Shown: one piece after another, positions 50,998 to 62,816 of the stretch
Numbering within the stretch: the stretch's first letter is position 1
How the letters are laid out: every line of letters starts with the position of its first letter
Source of the DNA: Sinotaia quadrata
Taxonomy: Eukaryota; Mollusca; Gastropoda; Architaenioglossa; Viviparidae
Assembly: GCA_028829895.1 (NCBI GenBank)
Contig: CM054180.1
Coordinates: 91,203,135 to 91,267,134 of the forward strand
Reading direction: 5' to 3'
Length of the DNA: 64,000 nucleotides
Made by a program: the position numbers and the translations under genes
The notes under the pieces: generated by a model
What the model was told of the DNA's origin: nothing
Database searches by the model: none
What the model saw: the letters and a program-made list of their open reading frames with translations, nothing else

Positions 50998-52791
50998 CTA
51001 TCTATCTATCCCTTAGTCTTGTCGACCGTTGGGGCACCACTGATGACCTGACAACCAGTTTCCTTCATTCCATTCTGTTCTCTGCAAATCATACCATATT
51101 GCTCAATTTCAGTCCTGTCCACTTTGAGATGTTATCCTCACATCTTTTCCTCTTGTCTTCCTCTCCTTCACCCTCCTTGCACAGTATCTTGCATGATGTC
51201 TCGGCAATCCCTGTTGATCGTGTGACATGCCTATACCATTTCATTTTGCATTTGTGATGCTGTCTGGGAAAACACCTAAAGTGAAAAATATTCAAAGTGG
51301 GTTTTTTATAATTTATTAAAGGTCAGAATCTCATGTTTGTTTTAAAAAAAATATTTATGTCAGATAGTTTTTTCACTATACGTTTTTTTTAAAAGTACAT
51401 ACCTCCCTGGACTATCAAAGGGGAGTAAATGACTACAAATGGCTGTAATGCTAAAGTGAACAAAATTCAAAAGTGAGTTTTTTATAATTTCTTAAAATTA
51501 AAAATATCATGTTTATTTAAAAAAATTTTGATGTCAGATAGTTTTTTCACTATACATTTTTTAAGTACATATCTTTCTGGGCTATCAAAGTGGAGTAAAC
51601 GACTATAAATGGCTGTAGCACAAAATCAATTTAATGACTCTAGCCGGATTTTCCCAGACAGCATCACTTTTTTTGCAAATGGCCAATAGCTCTTCATAGG
51701 GCCCAATGGCTTGCCTAATTCTGTTTCCCATTTCCTCATTCATGACATGATTTCTATACGAAATGCCAGGCAACCTTTGAAAACATCTCATTTCAGTAGC
51801 TTGTATCTTCCTTTCGAGATCCACTGTGAGGGTTCATGATTCATAGGCATATAAAAACAGTAACAACCAAGGAGCACATCAGTCTGATCTTTGAGCTGAC
51901 TGAGATGTTTCTGTCTTTCCAAACTGTCTTTAGCCTTGCCATTGCTGTTATTGTCATCACAATCCTGGACAAAGTATTTCAGGTTTCAATTCCTCGTCTG
52001 TCATGATGGCTCCTAAGTACTTGAATTTATTAACTATTTCCAATTTCTGATCGCCAATCATGATGTCATTGCCAATGCCACTGGTGTGGTTGTTCATCAA
52101 TTTGGTCTTCTCTGTACTGATTTCCTTATCAAAAGCAGTAGCTGTCCTGTCCAGTTTTCCCACCAACTGAGCTAGCTCCCCCTCATTTCCTGCATATCAT
52201 CAGCAAAGCGTAATTTCTTTATTGTTCTGCCTCCAATACTGACAGTTCCTTCATAGTCTTCCAGAGCTTCTGTCTTTCAAAGGAAGATGTTGAAGAGAAT
52301 AGGCAAAAGTAAGCAGCCTTGTCTGACTCCCACTGTTGTCCTGAACCAATCTCCTGTTTGGCCGTTGAAGCAGATTGTGCTGGTGGCCTTGCTGTAAAGG
52401 CTTTCTGTGACTTTGATCAGGTTGGCATTGATGTTGTACAGTTTCATGGTGGACCAAAAGGCTGCATGCCTTCTTAAAATCTACAAAGATATGATAAAGG
52501 TCTTGTTGGTGCTGAAGTACCAGTCTCAGATTAAAAATCTGTTCAGTTGTGCTTTACCATGGTCTGAAACCTGCTTGTTCTTCAGCTATGATTTCCTCTG
52601 CCTGCAGCTTCAGTTTTTTTAATATGATCCTTAGCATGACTTGGCATGGTTGGCATACAAGACTTATCGTACAATAGTTCTGACATTGCTGCAAATTGCC
52701 TTTTTTTTTTTTTAGCTTTATTATGAGTGACTGAGTCCATGATGTTGGCCATTCCCTGTCTGCCAGATCTTATTGCGGATTGTTAGTATAT
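50998..52791 (-). mobile_element. 5'-truncated non-LTR retrotransposon, same family as 6310-9165, with 11-bp target duplication
   Basis: The minus strand carries the reverse transcriptase and 3' part of the element seen at 6310-9165. Shared segments include NEEMGNR, RQAIGPYEELLAI, TGIGNDIMI-like text and the end ACTAAGGGATAGATAGAT. The 3' end is the (TATC)n tail read from the plus strand near 51000. Both sides carry GCATAATAAAT (50987-50997 and 52792-52802), an 11-bp target-site duplication. The 5' end is truncated at about 52790, equivalent to about 7950 in the other copy. Stops and frameshifts make it inactive. Confidence 0.9.
51254..51667. mobile_element. 414-bp MITE-like element with perfect 19-bp terminal inverted repeats, nested in the LINE
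   Basis: GTGATGCTGTCTGGGAAAA at 51254-51272 is exactly complementary to 51649-51667. Outside these ends the LINE sequence matches the other LINE copy, so this block was inserted. Inside are two diverged direct repeats of about 175 bp (51278-51452 and 51453-51622), each starting AAAGTGAA. There is no coding capacity. T-rich flanks (TTT) prevent a clear call of the target duplication. It was mobilised, if at all, by an enzyme supplied elsewhere. Confidence 0.8.
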
Positions 52792-52921
52792 GCATAATAA
52801 ATACAGCATTCAATTTTACAAGTATTCACTAGAAACAATGTTAAGTATTTAGCATACTATTTATGAGCATCTTAGTTTTAAAATTTGTAGATATAATAAG
52901 TAAAAGTTGTGTGTTTATCAG

Positions 52922-53138
52922 TTATATTCAAGGGTACACAGATGAAAATGGACGAAGAATTTCATATATTGTGGCCCAGAGTCCATTTGATGACCTTACA
53001 GCACTAGATATGTGGCGAATGATATATCAACACTCCACAAAGACAGTGGTCATCATGTCCCGTGTCATTGAAGATGGTGTTCTGAAATGTCTTCAATACT
53101 GGCCAGACAATGGCAAGACAGAGAGTGGGCCTTTTAAG
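52922..53138 (+). CDS. RPTP exon 12: D1 core, strand region before the WPD loop
   Basis: The exon is 217 nt, phase 2 in and phase 0 out, with acceptor GTTTATCAG and donor GTTAGA. It begins by completing a serine codon and reads YIQGY, then YIVAQSPF (canonical YIATQGPL), a DMWRM helix, TVVIMSR and KCLQYWP. These are the usual conserved motifs M3-M6 of classical PTPs with some substitutions. It lies only 120-130 nt downstream of a LINE insertion. Confidence 0.93.
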
Positions 53139-53732
53139 GTTAGAAAATTTGTTGTTTATATTAGATATGAAAAACAAATTTAGATTTAATTTTTTTTTCT
53201 AAATACCATAAAAGCCCATATTGTAGAGTGTGCAGTTGTAAAAATAAGTATCTAATGCCAACAAAGGTGAAAGAAGAAACTAAAATGTGTTTTTGAAATT
53301 TGAAGGAAAAATATTGAACATGGGCATTTAGTAAATATTCTGAAAAATATTTTACACTATAAATGTATACTTTTCCTTCATACAACCAGATGACTAGAAT
53401 ATTGTATAAGAAAAGGGCAGAGACTTCTAGGAATAGCCTCACAAAAATTAAAATTTTTACTTTTTATGTACAAGCAAGAAAATAGTTGGGACCTTTGTTA
53501 GTATCTTCATTGAAGAAACTGATAGATAGTGCTCCAGATTAGAAGACTTTAACCGCTACTAGAATTAGAGAGTTTAGCTATAGCTCTTAAATAAAATGTA
53601 GCATCTTAAGGATGATTTTTTTTTTTAGAAAGAAATTATTTTTACTTGATGATTATGATATTATATAAGTCAGCGCATTTGATAAAGTGCTAAAAAAAAG
53701 TTACAATTCTTGTAAACACACCTCTTTTTCGT

Positions 53733-54026
53733 GGGGTTTACTATACTAACTATAAGTCTTTTAACTGCATTAACTCCCTGTTGAGTGTTACTATACCAAC
53801 TATAGATCCTATAACTACATTAGCCCAAAATTGGGTGCTACAATTCTAGCTATAAGTCTTTTAATTAATCTATTAATCCACAGTTGTAAGTTATAGTAAT
53901 TACAGATCTTTTAAATATTTAACATATTTGGGGGTTACTACACTAACCACAGATTTTAAAACTGCATTAAACCAATAGTTGGGTTTCTTTGAACTGCATT
54001 AACTCACACTTGGGTATTAAATAGAC
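53733..54026. repeat. ~50-bp minisatellite, left part
   Basis: Imperfect units contain TACTATACTAACTATAG, CTTTTAACTGCATTAA and GTTGGGTGTTA in that order, spaced about 50-57 nt. Five or six copies are readable before the insertion. Confidence 0.85.
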
Positions 54027-57000
54027 TGTCGCTGTTGTCGTTGTGATTATGGTGCTGACTGTCAACAAAAGGTCAACAAAAATTAGAAAAATTTATTTTA
54101 AAAAAATTTTCTTAAAAAAAGATTGCTTAAAAGCTATGCAAACTAAACATCATGTCAATACTAACCGTACTAGGCATGTCAAAATACAGAGACTAAAATG
54201 TCCCAATAAAAGAGAAATATCTGTGCTAAGGAAACAAGCTGTCCTTAACCTGAAACATTTAACAGGAAAGTGAACTTATCAATAAAAATCCAAAATCATT
54301 CCACTTGAAATGTGGGTCCACAAACATGAAGTATAGACAACCTTACGCCTGTATTTGAATGACAGAACCACACTGGTTACAAATGGGGTAATAGTATACA
54401 TGGGTATGTTTTAATCCATTCTGTCAGGTGATCTCAAAAATGTAGTACTTTCATCATGTGCGTCACTACAGTCTCCCAGAGCAATCAGGAGGCTCGAACT
54501 CGGGGGGTAAGAAAAGAAAAATGAAATCCCTAGTCAATCCCTCTCTCTCTACATCTGCGGCTGTTGTCACTGTCCTCATACACCTATCTTTCCTTCTTGC
54601 AGGCTGTGGTTGATCAACCAATCTAACCCAGTTCTGAGATGTTTTGGCAGAAACATATGGGGCCTGAACTTCTAAATGGTCATGACATTAGGCTGCTGGC
54701 TCGGAGGTAACAGTAGTCTGACGAAAAGTCTGCAATGAATCTAATGCATCAGTAGACAATCGAGTTGTTTCATGACACTCACGCGATGTGAAAGTGTCAG
54801 GGGTGTAGCCATTAGTGGCGGGGTAGTCATGACCACTGGCCTTGTAGCCATGACAACCAGCATCATAGCTGCGACAACTGGACATGCCTGGCTTGCTTGC
54901 CTGAACAACTGAAGGGCTCTGAGTATCACTCAGCGATTCAAATAGCATACCAGACTTATAGTCAATAGGAGACACTGGAAACAAAATGGGCTGTGAAACT
55001 TCAGGCTGTACTTCAAGATTGGTAGGTATGGTATGTATCAAATCAGATAATACCAATGATCTCATGAGTGAAGCTTCTGTAGTAGAAAAAGATGGACACT
55101 GTTCTTGCCCTGATGGGGAAAACAGAACAGATGATTGTCCTGAGACATCTAAAGAAGATCAGTTGTCTCACTTGAGTGATTGATCATCACAGAACATGGC
55201 AGAGAATCTGGATAAGAAATCTTGGCACTATCATTATCACTACCACCAGAATCAAAATCAAGATCAAACTGGGATTCCACACCGAAATCAAACCCAAACT
55301 GGATGTCTAATATGGGCATATCATAATCAGGCATCTCTACTGCTACTGTAGGAATCTTTGATGGAAAAGGACACTTAAAACATAGTGGACAGTTCCCTTT
55401 TCCACCATTCCCACTAGTCACAACATCTTGTCCCACCAGGAATTTAGTCTTGTCTTCTAATTCCTGCGTGACACTTGACTCTTCGAGCAGTGCTCTGAGA
55501 GAGTCATCAGTTATGTCTGCAGTACTTGGGAGAGTAGCTTCCCCTGTCATCACAATGGTAGCTTCCTCCCCATACACCATGATCTGATTAACAACGGGTT
55601 CACATCTCTCTGTCTCAATATCAACCTCGTCCACTGCTGGTTCGACCTTAGGAGCTGATAATTCCTCAATACCAAATATATCCCTAAATCATGCTTCTAA
55701 TCTTTCTATCTCTGCCTCTTTGTCCCTCGTCTCTGCCCTTATTCTCCAAAACTCATCCTTGCCCACTGCCTTCAATCTCCTTATCTCTATCTCTTTTAGC
55801 CTTTTCCTTAGTCCCTCTAGTTTGCTGATTGATTGCTTTCCCTCCTCTATTCTTTCCTCTCTGTATCTCACTTACTTCTCCATGTATTACATTAGCTCTA
55901 ACCCTTTAAGGCCTAGCCCTTCTCCCTTGGTTAAAGCTTCCATCTGTAACTTAGTCTGTAAGTGTGTCAGCCATGTCAAAAATCCTAGCAGCATGCACTA
56001 ACAAGTCCAAAATATTCTGTGTACACGGGAAAAACTCATGGCCCTATCACGCACAAAAATCCACAGTGCACAAAAAATCAATATCTATGAATGATGATGA
56101 TGATAGGAAAGAAAGAATAAAAGAAACGATGCACCCACACACACAAATCTTACCCTAGATATCACATCATGTCAGGGTTACCAGAAATGTCGTAGTGGTT
56201 GTTGTGATTATGGTGCTGACTGTTGCTGGCCTCTCTCTCCTTTCGGTCAAAGGTGGGGTTCAGGTCAGCTATCGTGACTTGCTGAGATCACATCAAGTGG
56301 TAGGTGAAATAACCTACTCTCGCACTCAGACACCACAAATGTTCTTTGGGGGGGGGGATCTTTATTCTGAGATGCGGGGTAAAATGTGAAAGTCAGCGTG
56401 TATATATGAATGTGGAATGAATGTGATGAGAGGGACGAACAGAATGAACAAACAAACAACCGTACCAATGCACTTCTGCAACAGAGAGAGAAAAACCCAA
56501 CTCTTGATGAAGAGTAAACAAAGAAGAAATTTATTCTATAAAAAAATGGGCTACTCTCTCGTACGGTGTTAGTCATTCATTCAGAAAAACATCCACTCAA
56601 CAACATTCATGGGGTGGGGGACTAAAGCAATGAGTAAGATAAAAATAAAATAAAATAAACAAAATTAGCAATATATCTAGCAGTGAAAACCACTATGATA
56701 CTACCAAATAAATTACATTGGGTGAAGACCCACAATATATAATAATATATTTAAACTACACTGGTGTGAAGACTGCAATGCTACCTCAATGAACACAATG
56801 GCAGTGATAACTGCAGAAAGGTTTCACATGCTAATAACAATTAACATTATGCAATAGGATGAAGACCCAATCATTATTAATGTTCAAGAAGAATTTTTTT
56901 TTTTAAATAAAAAATATCAATAATATTTATAAACTAAATAATTAATAAACTAATGACCTACCTAAATGAATGCACCACTAACTAAATTTTTTTAACTTAC

Positions 57001-57867
57001 TATTGTTGAAGAATGATACTTGAAAGCACTATAACTAATACTGTTCACAAAGAATATGAAGTCCAATGAAATGTTGAATAAGGATAGCGGTGATCTCCCC
57101 CGTGGACAGGGATGGGGGTAGAAGGCACACACTGGTACAACACAATTAGACGAACTTACTGGCCCGCTGGCACAACAAGTTGAAGAAAAATGCAGGCATG
57201 GCCGCACTGATGAATGGGGTCATGTATTAACAAAGGCAAAATTTCCACGCACGACATACGATGAGGTTGCATTGAAAAATGCAAATCTTAGACACTTTGG
57301 TGAAGACCAAATGCCAAGTCCCTGCACTGATGAGTGTGGACTAGCTTTCGTTGATGAACGCAAAGATTTGTAGCTACATGGACTCAGTGTATGAAGAATG
57401 TCGAATTTTATGTACTACAATTAATGTCCTCAACTCTTGGCGAGAAGACCTTGATACATTACATTGTATACTAATACAAAGACATTTAGTGGTAAATATG
57501 ACGTTATGGTGCATTCACTAAAAATAAATAGTTCCTAATTAAATTTATATTTGAAAACTAAAAACTGACTAAATACAACATCTATCTATTATTAAAATAA
57601 TTATCTAACCCTAACATAAATAAATAAACAAGTGATTTTAATTATAATACTAAAATTACAAAATAAGCATTCACATTCTCTAACATTCTGACAGAGCATG
57701 AACATCACGCCACTCGCTCATTAATACATGGTGAAAACATAAACAAAAACGTCACAGGTCAAAGGGAGGTAAGAAAGTAAATAAAAATTAAATTATTTCA
57801 TGGATACTCTCCCTTCCTCTGTGACAGCAAGATCTTGTAAATACATTTGACCACATTTGGCTGCTAT
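54027..57867 (-). mobile_element. Large insertion splitting the minisatellite; probable LTR-type retroelement with gag-like remnant
   Basis: The block interrupts an otherwise continuous minisatellite, so it is an insertion of about 3.8 kb. TGTGATTATGGTGCTGACTG occurs at 54040-54064 and again at 56199-56225, each shortly after a TGTCG, as expected if these are matching inner or outer ends of two LTRs of a minus-strand element. On the minus strand, TGGTAACCCTGAC (near 56174-56186) immediately follows the second copy, resembling a primer-binding site that begins TGG. A gag-like frame lies between. Homology beyond the shared 37 nt is weak and no target duplication was found, so the type call is tentative. 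Confidence 0.45.
54688..55990 (-). pseudogene. Gag-like remnant with charged coiled-coil start
   Basis: Read from the minus strand, the segment begins with LTKGEGLGLKGLEL, then a charged helix (REERIEEGKQSISKLEGLR and RDKEAEIERLEA) typical of the N-terminus of molluscan LTR retroelement gag-like proteins. Acidic regions follow (ETERCEPVVNQIM, then a CPLCFKC cluster and an Asp-rich patch). A frame change at about 55100 leads to a serine-rich tail ending at 54688. No protease, reverse transcriptase or integrase motif is present. Confidence 0.4.
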
Positions 57868-58745
57868 TTTAACAGCATTAACCTTTTGTTGGGTGTTATT
57901 ATACTAATTATAGGACTGTTAATTGCACTGACCCACAGTTAGGTGGTACTCTACTAACTATAAGTCTTTTAAATGCATTAATCCATAATTGGATTAGTTT
58001 TTTTAATATTTTTTATTAAACTAAAATTCATGTAACTGCATTAACTATCAGTCGGCTGTTATTGTACTTATATTTTGAACTGCATTAACCTACATTTGGG
58101 TATTACTATAGTAATTATGTCTTTTTACTACATTAACCTAAAGTTGAGTGCTACTATTCTAATTAGGGTCTTTTAAATGCATTAGTCCACATTTGTTTTT
58201 TACTACCATACTAATTACAGATCATTGAACTGGATAAATTTGAACCCACAGATTTTACTATACTAACTGCATTAATCCAAAGTTGGGTATTACTGAAGTA
58301 ATTATAGATTTTACTATACTAACTGCATTAATCCAAAGTTGGGTATTACTGAAGTAATTATAGCTCTTATAAAACTGCATTAATCCTTACTATACTGTTA
58401 CTATACTAATTACTGGTCTTTTAGCTGCTTTAAAACACAGATGGAGGTTACTGTACTAATTACAGATCTTTTAGTTTCATTAACCTACAGTTGGGTGTTA
58501 TTGTACTAACTACAGATATTTTAGCTGTATTAATCCACAGTTAGGTGTTACTCTACTAACTACACATCTTTTAGCTGCATTAATCTGCATTTGGGTGTTA
58601 CTGTACTAACTACAGAAATTTTAGCTGCATTAATCTGCAGTTGGGTGTTACTATGTTAACTGCAGGTCTTTAAACTTCTCTAACCTGCATCTGATAACAT
58701 TAACTGACTACAGGTATTTTAACTGCATTAACTAATAACTTTTAT
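57868..58745. repeat. ~50-bp minisatellite, right part
   Basis: The same unit as at 53733-54026 resumes, with about 15 readable copies (ACTGCATTAA...GTTGGGTGTTACT...ACTAACTA...TCTTTT). Two adjacent units at about 58245-58365 are nearly identical. Confidence 0.88.
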
Positions 58746-61633
58746 TTTCATATAGCTTGTGTACTTTTCTCACTGGGCAGCAAAAATGAATGCTGACAAT
58801 TTTTATCTGTTATAAGATCACTGTATGTGGTGTTGCAAAGTATTCACTTCCACCTATTTCTTCGTTCAAAGCAGCATACAAAAAGACGGTTCCGTAACCT
58901 TGCATCATACTGTTTACATTTGCCACTCTTGCTCCACTTGATACAAGTTAGTGTTGAATACTTGAATCAAAGTTGTTTAAGAATGGAATTTGTCTCTTGA
59001 AAAATATATTCCACAAGTCTTTTCACTTAAAGATTAAACATTTTAATCCAGAAATCATATGGCCCATTACTTGTAGGTATCATTCCCGACTGTATTTTTT
59101 CCTGTGAAATTACTCACTTGGTACTTTGTTAGCTTCTGATAATCATTCATAATTTGTAAGATCAGTATTTCAATTTTAATGCATTATTTTTTATTATTAA
59201 TTACACCATTACTCCAATTTTGCCTTACTAAAGAAACTCTTACTTTATTACTACACTTAGCCAATTACATCATATTAAAGATTAGATCGACTTTCTTACC
59301 ATAAAATTTTTAAAAAAATTCTTATGACAAAAACTATTGTATGAAAATGATGTGATATTTTTGAACCTGTGCATTTTGACATACTAGTGTGGCTAGTGTT
59401 TGAAATTGGTACTATATTTTTTTTTGTGATACTTATTCCAAACATTTGTAATTTGGAGGGTTAAATTTAATTGTCGAGACATCCAATTACTGCCCTGTAA
59501 GAAAATTTGAAATAAAATGCAATAGCACCCTAAATCATTGCATTTGAGATGCAATTTTTCTGTGAAATTTAAAAAAATTTCAAATATCCATGTAAAGCAT
59601 TGTGAAGAAAAATAAATTATTTTGTCTTTTCTTGATTTGCACTTATTCCCTCAACTTCAATCAAAATAGGGGGTGCATGTCACAGGGGTGGGAGATAGCT
59701 GCCAAATTAAAAAAAAAAATTATTATTGTTTATGTCAACTGTCCAGTGTCAAGGTCGTCGACCACCACATAGCACAGCCAGTATTTGGTTGTTTTTTTAT
59801 ATGATAGATTCGAAAGTGCAGATGAAAATTCACCTACATTTCAAAGCAGTGAATTATAAAAATATGTTTGATCTTACATCCATATATATATTCTGTATAT
59901 TATGCATGTGAAGCTAAATTTATGTATTCGTGTAAATGTAGTTAATTCATTGTTGTGATACGTGAGTGTATGAAGGTTAAATTAAGAAGATTTACATATC
60001 ATATGCTACTTTATAAAATTATAAAAAAATATTTAATTCAGTATATTTGTAGTTATAAAAGATATCTAGTTTAATTAGAATTCATTGTGCACTTGAGGAC
60101 TAGAAAATGCCTGAGGTCTAGCAATGAGACTTTCCAACAGGGAGATTTTTTGTGCTAGTGTAAAAGCATGCTAAGCAAGAAACTCCTGAACTTTCAAGAA
60201 CGCATGTACTGTGCGCTGAGACTGAAAACTCAGCAGATTTTTTTAATGAAACATTAACTGTGAATAAAAAGAAGAGAAATAAAATATATGCAGAGAGAGA
60301 CACCAAGATTTTGGAGTGTACACAGTGGTGTACAAGGGAAAAAAACCTCCTTCCCTTTGTATATTTCTCATCGCCATGTCGGATTACCAGTTATGATGGT
60401 AAAGTAATTGATCAGTTTCAACACAGTGAAAGATTCACTGGATTAAATGAACCCCTTTATGTTTGTTGAGAAATGCAAGCCAAGCATACAGAAAGGTAAA
60501 AGGCAGTCTACAAAGACATTTCACCTGGGGAGCAATGAGACACTTTGAACCAGTTCCATTCCGTGGGTGGTGCGTTTCTGCATCCAGGCAACTGTATTGA
60601 TGGAGGGGCAGATAGCCATGCTGTGAGGACTTCACTGTATGGCAAAGCGCGACATCAGACCTGTCACAAGAGTAACGGTAACTGGAACTGTTCCCGACCA
60701 AACTACAGACAGGAAGGTCAACTTGTGGTGCTGAAGTGTGGCAGTAAATTCATTGCATGACAGCGGTTGAACTTGACATTAGGATTTGTGTCATCAGACA
60801 GTATTTTCAGCATGCTCAAAGTAAGAACTTTAAAACTTAATACCTAAAACCTCGGTGCACTTAAATTGACTCAAATTAGGCCTTGTTAAGAACTTGAGAT
60901 AATTTATTAATTGTATAGAACATTGGCCTGTGGTTTTTATTTTTGTTTATAGTCTGACTCATTAGACTTGAGAGAAAAAAAACACTATTATTTATTACAA
61001 ACTGATATTCTGAGCACTTTTTAAAAAATATTTTAGAATCATAATGTTATGCTACTAGAGTAGCTGTCAACTTTGAGAGTTACCGCTCATGTTGTAAATT
61101 CTGGATATATTGTTTATTTCTGTTTTTAATCATCATTCACCATCATTCCAAGAGTGCATGTTGTGAGTAATTTGTAGTGACTGATCTAACCACCACACAA
61201 AAGAGAAAGCCCACAGGTTAATAAACCTAAATCATAACTTTTTCAAAACTTTTTTATTAATTATTGTTTTGAATGGACGAGTGCAGCATTGTCTTGTCTC
61301 ATTTTTTATGTTGTATCATTTTGCATTGTCCACACACTTTATCATCTCCACTTGCACTCACACATACAAACACATCAGCAAAACGTAACCCTTGTATACA
61401 GAATAAAGATTAAAGAGCTATGTATCTGTGTGTGGATTCCTGTAGTAAACATCGACACAGATCCTACATTGCTGCTGACAAAGTCATCTTCCACCTTCCC
61501 TTTTGCCAGATAGAGGAGGGGGGTTGTGACATGTACTAAATTACTTAAAAGAATACTTCATGTTGTATGAAAAGTTACATCTGCAACCACCTTGAAATGT
61601 TTTCTGAACTCTAAATCATTTTTTTCCCAACAG

Positions 61634-61927
61634 ATCTCTCTAGTTGATCAGTTTGCTTTTGCTGACTACACGGAACGGTTGGTTTCTGTCAAAAGACGTT
61701 GGCGTAAAAGCAAAGTGTTGCTGGTGCGTCTGTATAGCTTCACTGGCTGGTCTTGTAAGGGAGTACCTCATGATGCAATGCCTCTGCTTGAGCTGCGTAA
61801 CCAGGTGCGCAAAACACATGGAATGGAAATCAGCCCTATTATTGTGCATTGTGAGACAGGCTCTGGGCGTTCAGCAGTTTTTGTAGCAGTAGACATACTT
61901 CTCACACAGTATACTTGTGAAGGACAG
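61634..61927 (+). CDS. RPTP exon 13: D1 WPD-equivalent loop (W-S-C) and catalytic P-loop
   Basis: The exon is 294 nt, phase 0-0, acceptor TCCCAACAG, donor GTATTT. It encodes FADYTERLVSV, then the loop GWSCKGVP where active PTPs have WPDxGVP, then the P-loop VHCETGSGRS (canonical VHCSAGVGRT). The Cys codon is at 61850-61852 and the Arg at 61868-61870, so the C-x5-R core is intact. The Asp that acts as general acid is absent: codons 61748-61756 read Trp-Ser-Cys. This predicts loss or strong reduction of normal turnover, with the binding pocket partly retained. It joins in frame to exon 12 over an 8.5-kb intron. Confidence 0.94.
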
Positions 61928-62246
61928 GTATTTCAAAGATTTCCTCACATGTTTTTCCTTTTTAATATTTCCATATTTTATGCAGGATTCCAATCATATA
62001 TGCATTTAACTAAAAATGAAATCATAAGTAACAAGTGAGCTCCTGTTTAATTAAAAAAAAAAAATGAATTGGATGCATAAACTTTTGTACACATTTATGT
62101 AAAGTTGAAGAACACCACTATTGAAATGTTGCCCCTATGAATTGTCATCTACTTTTGTCTACTGGCTGAATGTGAAAGATAATTATATATATATATATCC
62201 CTCTACAACTAAATAATCTAATGTTATTTGTATATATATATCTCAG
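61928..62246 (+). other. Intron 13
   Basis: A 319-nt intron. A TA repeat (about 62185-62200 and 62230-62240) stands where a polypyrimidine tract is expected before the acceptor. Confidence 0.8.
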
Positions 62247-62816
62247 GTCTCTGTATACAATGTGGTATCAGTGATGCGAGGAGAACGACCACAAATGGTG
62301 CAGACCCTTGCACAATACATCTTTATTTATGAAGCAATATTTGAGGAAATGCATGCAGGATATACTTATATGGGTGAAAATCTTAGAGATTATTATCAAG
62401 AGCTGGCACAGAGAAATCCAGTTACTGGCCGTTCATATCTGCATGACCAGTTTCTTCTGTTGCAAACCTTGGTTTCAATGGACAAGAAATTATCAGAAAA
62501 TGTAACTACCACCAATGTTCGCAACATCTCCAGTGTACCCGACCTGATTCCTGCTAAACTGTATTCTTATAATTATACTCATAATACTAATGCTAACAGC
62601 AATTTAGATGTCTGGGGAGAGAGAGAGGATAATCAAGCTAAGGATGATTTACTTGGATGTTGCTTTAATGCTGCTTTTGTTGACAGTCACCGCACTCGTA
62701 ATCATTTTATTGTGGCAGAGACACCGATTCCATCAACTGTGGCTGATTTTTGGCAACTTGTCTATGACAATGAAGTCAGGTCCATTGTCATGATGGAAGA
62801 CGCTGATCCAGTAATG
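62247..62816 (+). CDS. RPTP exon 14: end of D1 (Q-loop), inter-domain linker and start of D2
   Basis: The exon is 570 nt, phase 0-0; the acceptor is TATATCTCAG after a TA repeat and the donor is GTAGGC. The first 40 codons finish D1 with VMRGERPQMVQTLAQYIFIY, keeping the QTxxQY Q-loop. The linker contains YLHDQFLLLQTL. An Asn/Thr-rich segment then stands where D2 normally has its KNRY-like loop. D2 resumes with NAAFVDSHRTRNHFIVAETP, DFWQLVYD and SIVMMED. The rest of D2 must lie beyond the window or in unseen exons; I found none in the last 1.2 kb. Confidence 0.93.

Larger units (their letters stand above)
49628..52921 (+). other. Intron 11 with a LINE and a nested inverted-repeat element
   Basis: The intron is 3.3 kb. 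The LINE copy occupies 50998-52791. The stretch 49628-50986 is AT-rich without a recognised feature. Confidence 0.75.
53139..61633 (+). other. Intron 12, 8.5 kb, with minisatellite and a large insertion
   Basis: Bases 53733-58745 hold a split ~50-bp minisatellite with an insertion. Bases 58746-61633 are AT-rich; 60118-60780 has open frames in both strands without recognisable motifs. Confidence 0.7.

Noticed and set aside
60118..60780. Cluster of open frames on both strands, more CpG than surroundings
   Set aside because: No domain or motif recognised and no splice link; probably a decayed repeat.
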